The notes under the pieces were generated by a model. It was not told where the DNA came from. It searched no databases and saw nothing but the letters and a program-made list of their open reading frames with translations. 6,025 bases of DNA from CAYJHC01 sp964370075 (lineage in GTDB: Bacteria > Bacillota > Clostridia > Peptostreptococcales > Anaerovoracaceae), in NCBI GenBank assembly GCA_964370075.1, contig CAYJHC010000091.1, forward strand, positions 1 to 6,025, in the 5' to 3' direction. A program made the translations under genes and the position numbers. Of the stretch, positions 5,823 through 6,025 are shown one piece after another. The first letter of the stretch is position 1, and every line of letters begins with the position of its first letter.

Positions 5823-6025
5823 CTAAAATTCAGCGTTAAAACGCTTAACAAATTCAACTTTTAGCTCTTCTCTAAAGTCAGGATGAGCTATGTTTATTAG
5901 AGCTCTTGCTCTATCCTTTAATGTTACCCCTCTCATTCTAGCTATTCCATATTCAGTTACAATATAATCTACATCACATCTACTTGTAGTTACTGCCGCT
6001 CCATGTGCTATAAATGGTACAATTT
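5823..6025 (-). CDS. cat2: 4-hydroxybutyrate CoA-transferase, C-terminal fragment (cut by window edge)
   Basis: Only the last 66 residues are present. They include IVPFIAHGAAVTTSR, then DVDYIVTEYGIARMRG, DRARALINIAHPDFREEL and the end FVKRFNAEF. This is the characteristic C-terminus of the Cat1/Cat2/AbfT and acetyl-CoA hydrolase family. These enzymes transfer CoA from acetyl-CoA or butyryl-CoA to 4-hydroxybutyrate through a glutamyl-CoA intermediate; the catalytic glutamate lies in the part outside the window. The family includes succinyl-CoA:acetate CoA-transferase (Cat1), but the adjacent 4-hydroxybutyrate dehydrogenase, 28 bases downstream in the same direction, favours Cat2/AbfT. The natural stop is the TAG at 5823-5825, and the gene starts beyond position 6025. 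The symbol is inferred from family and context. Confidence 0.88.
   Translation of the reverse strand, partial: IVPFIAHGAAVTTSRCDVDYIVTEYGIARMRGVTLKDRARALINIAHPDFREELKVEFVKRFNAEF

Overview
The window is AT-rich with strong AGGAGG-type ribosome binding sites and Clostridia-like proteins, so it most likely comes from a low-GC anaerobic Firmicute (Clostridia or a close relative). The species cannot be named from this sequence. All six supported genes are on the minus strand, so transcription runs from the high coordinates to the low ones. I see no RNA genes, mobile elements or CRISPR arrays.

Layout in transcription order: (1) 6025-4590 holds the 3' end of a 4-hydroxybutyrate CoA-transferase gene (cat2/abfT type), then after 28 bases a complete NAD-type 4-hydroxybutyrate dehydrogenase gene (4hbD), closed by a perfect 15-16 bp hairpin with a T tract. 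(2) 4553-3164 has an extended -10 promoter and a divergent ClC-family anion channel/antiporter gene. (3) 3143-1617 is a self-contained unit: a near-consensus promoter, a carboxyltransferase (OadA-like) lacking a biotin domain, and a GC-rich terminator. (4) 1622-1 starts with a short region rich in palindromes. It is followed by a MurE-like ligase whose reading frame overlaps by 11 bases the start of a two-component response regulator that leaves the window.

How the genes fit together: region 1 interconverts 4-hydroxybutyrate with succinate semialdehyde and activates it to the CoA ester, as in succinate or 4-aminobutyrate fermentation to butyrate. The OadA-like subunit also fits fermentative C4/C3 acid metabolism, but it is transcribed separately and must get its biotin carrier from elsewhere. 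The ClC protein probably moves chloride or a similar anion.

The most unusual part is the last operon. Its MurE-like ligase keeps the ATP-binding and core catalytic motifs but has lost both of the usual amino-acid-recognition motifs (DNPR and GKGHE), and it is translationally coupled to a response regulator. Several gene starts were moved downstream of the longest open frame because clear ribosome binding sites lie inside it.
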